Assembly (NCBI GenBank): GCA_018897395.1
Contig: JAHIKV010000141.1
Span: forward strand, 1 to 14,386
Direction: 5' to 3'
DNA: 14,386 nucleotides
Source: Planctomycetota bacterium
GTDB taxonomy: Bacteria > Planctomycetota > Planctomycetia > Pirellulales > Thermoguttaceae
The notes under the pieces: model-generated
Seen by the model: the letters and a program-made list of their open reading frames with translations, nothing else
Database searches by the model: none
What the model was told of the DNA's origin: nothing
Part shown: positions 14,189 through 14,386 of the stretch, in pieces
How positions within the stretch are numbered: position 1 is the stretch's first letter
Layout: every line of letters begins with the position of its first letter
Translations under genes and position numbers: made by a program

Positions 14189-14386
14189 GCTTCGGAAGGA
14201 GCCGGCCGCGCGAATATCCGGCGCGTGAAGAGCCACTTCCTATTAGTCTGCACTTTCTGAAAAAATGCCCATTCTTCCCAAATTGAATCGCGCGATCCGT
14301 TTACCCGAGTTGTTTGCGTCCGGCAACCGCTGGACTTTGCCTGCTGACAATGCTTTCGACGCCAAGTCGATTGTCAGACGTGGTGA
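14189..14386. other. Upstream region of the sigma gene with two inverted repeats
   Basis: This should hold the sigma promoter, but I see no promoter I can name with confidence. ATCGCGCGAT (14287-14296) is a perfect 10-bp palindrome about 100 bases upstream of the sigma start and could bind a dimeric regulator. CTGACAAT (14344-14351) pairs with ATTGTCAG (14370-14377), and CGAC (14357-14360) with GTCG (14366-14369) inside it, giving a bulged hairpin about 155 bases upstream. Confidence 0.45.
14265..14386 (+). CDS. Possible start of a divergent gene, cut by window end
   Basis: An ATG at 14265 opens a frame that stays open to the window edge (40 codons, beginning MPILPKLNRAIRLPELF). It would be divergent from the sigma gene. 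There is no ribosome binding site (an A run precedes the ATG) and third-codon GC is lower than in neighbouring genes. I do not recognise the sequence, and it may be chance. Confidence 0.2.
   Translation, partial: MPILPKLNRAIRLPELFASGNRWTLPADNAFDAKSIVRRG

Overview
The window looks like chromosomal DNA of a planctomycete (Planctomycetota, probably the Pirellulales side). The support is a gene set typical of that phylum: a DUF1559 prepilin-like protein ending in an H-X9-DG motif, an ECF sigma factor of the Rhodopirellula/Verrucomicrobium type overlapping a FecR-domain anti-sigma gene, a PEP-CTERM protein, several secreted glycoside hydrolases, and high GC content. No species can be named from sequence alone.

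Layout. Positions 1-827 (+) hold the broken 3' part of an IS3-type transposase, interrupted at 61-134 by a compact palindromic element. Positions 828-1295 are non-coding. Everything from 14188 down to 1296 then lies on the minus strand. In transcription order this is: ECF sigma factor (14188-13622); FecR-type anti-sigma/sensor protein overlapping it by ATGA (13625-11829); an array of five hairpins (11816-11668); PEP-CTERM surface protein (11543-10788); GH2-like beta-glycosidase (10610-8388); DUF1559 protein (8292-7198); GH36-like alpha-galactosidase-type enzyme (7121-4434); a decayed DUF1559 remnant (about 4345-4102); and a GH78-like alpha-L-rhamnosidase (3986-1296). The far right edge (14189-14386) is the sigma upstream region, perhaps with the start of a divergent gene.

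Working model (inference). The sigma/anti-sigma pair is an envelope-spanning switch. The anti-sigma has a membrane segment, a FecR domain and an extracytoplasmic beta-sandwich-like domain of a kind also seen in secreted PEP-CTERM proteins. It could control the surface protein and the exported GH2, GH36-like and GH78-like enzymes, whose combined specificities (beta-galactoside-like, alpha-galactoside-like, alpha-rhamnoside) fit a branched rhamnose- and galactose-containing glycan. No SusC/D transporter, CAZyme-linked sulfatase or exosortase lies in the window.

The most unusual signal is repetitive DNA. At least six clear tandem arrays have a period of exactly seven bases but different unit sequences; a seventh is weaker. 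Four lie in frame in the anti-sigma gene, one encodes the N-terminal leader of the DUF1559 protein, and one supplies the stop codon of the PEP-CTERM gene. In two arrays the single deviant unit is exactly the one that would otherwise put a TAA or TAG into the reading frame. A second class consists of short perfect hairpins with three-base loops at 61-134, 11668-11816 and 13048-13068.
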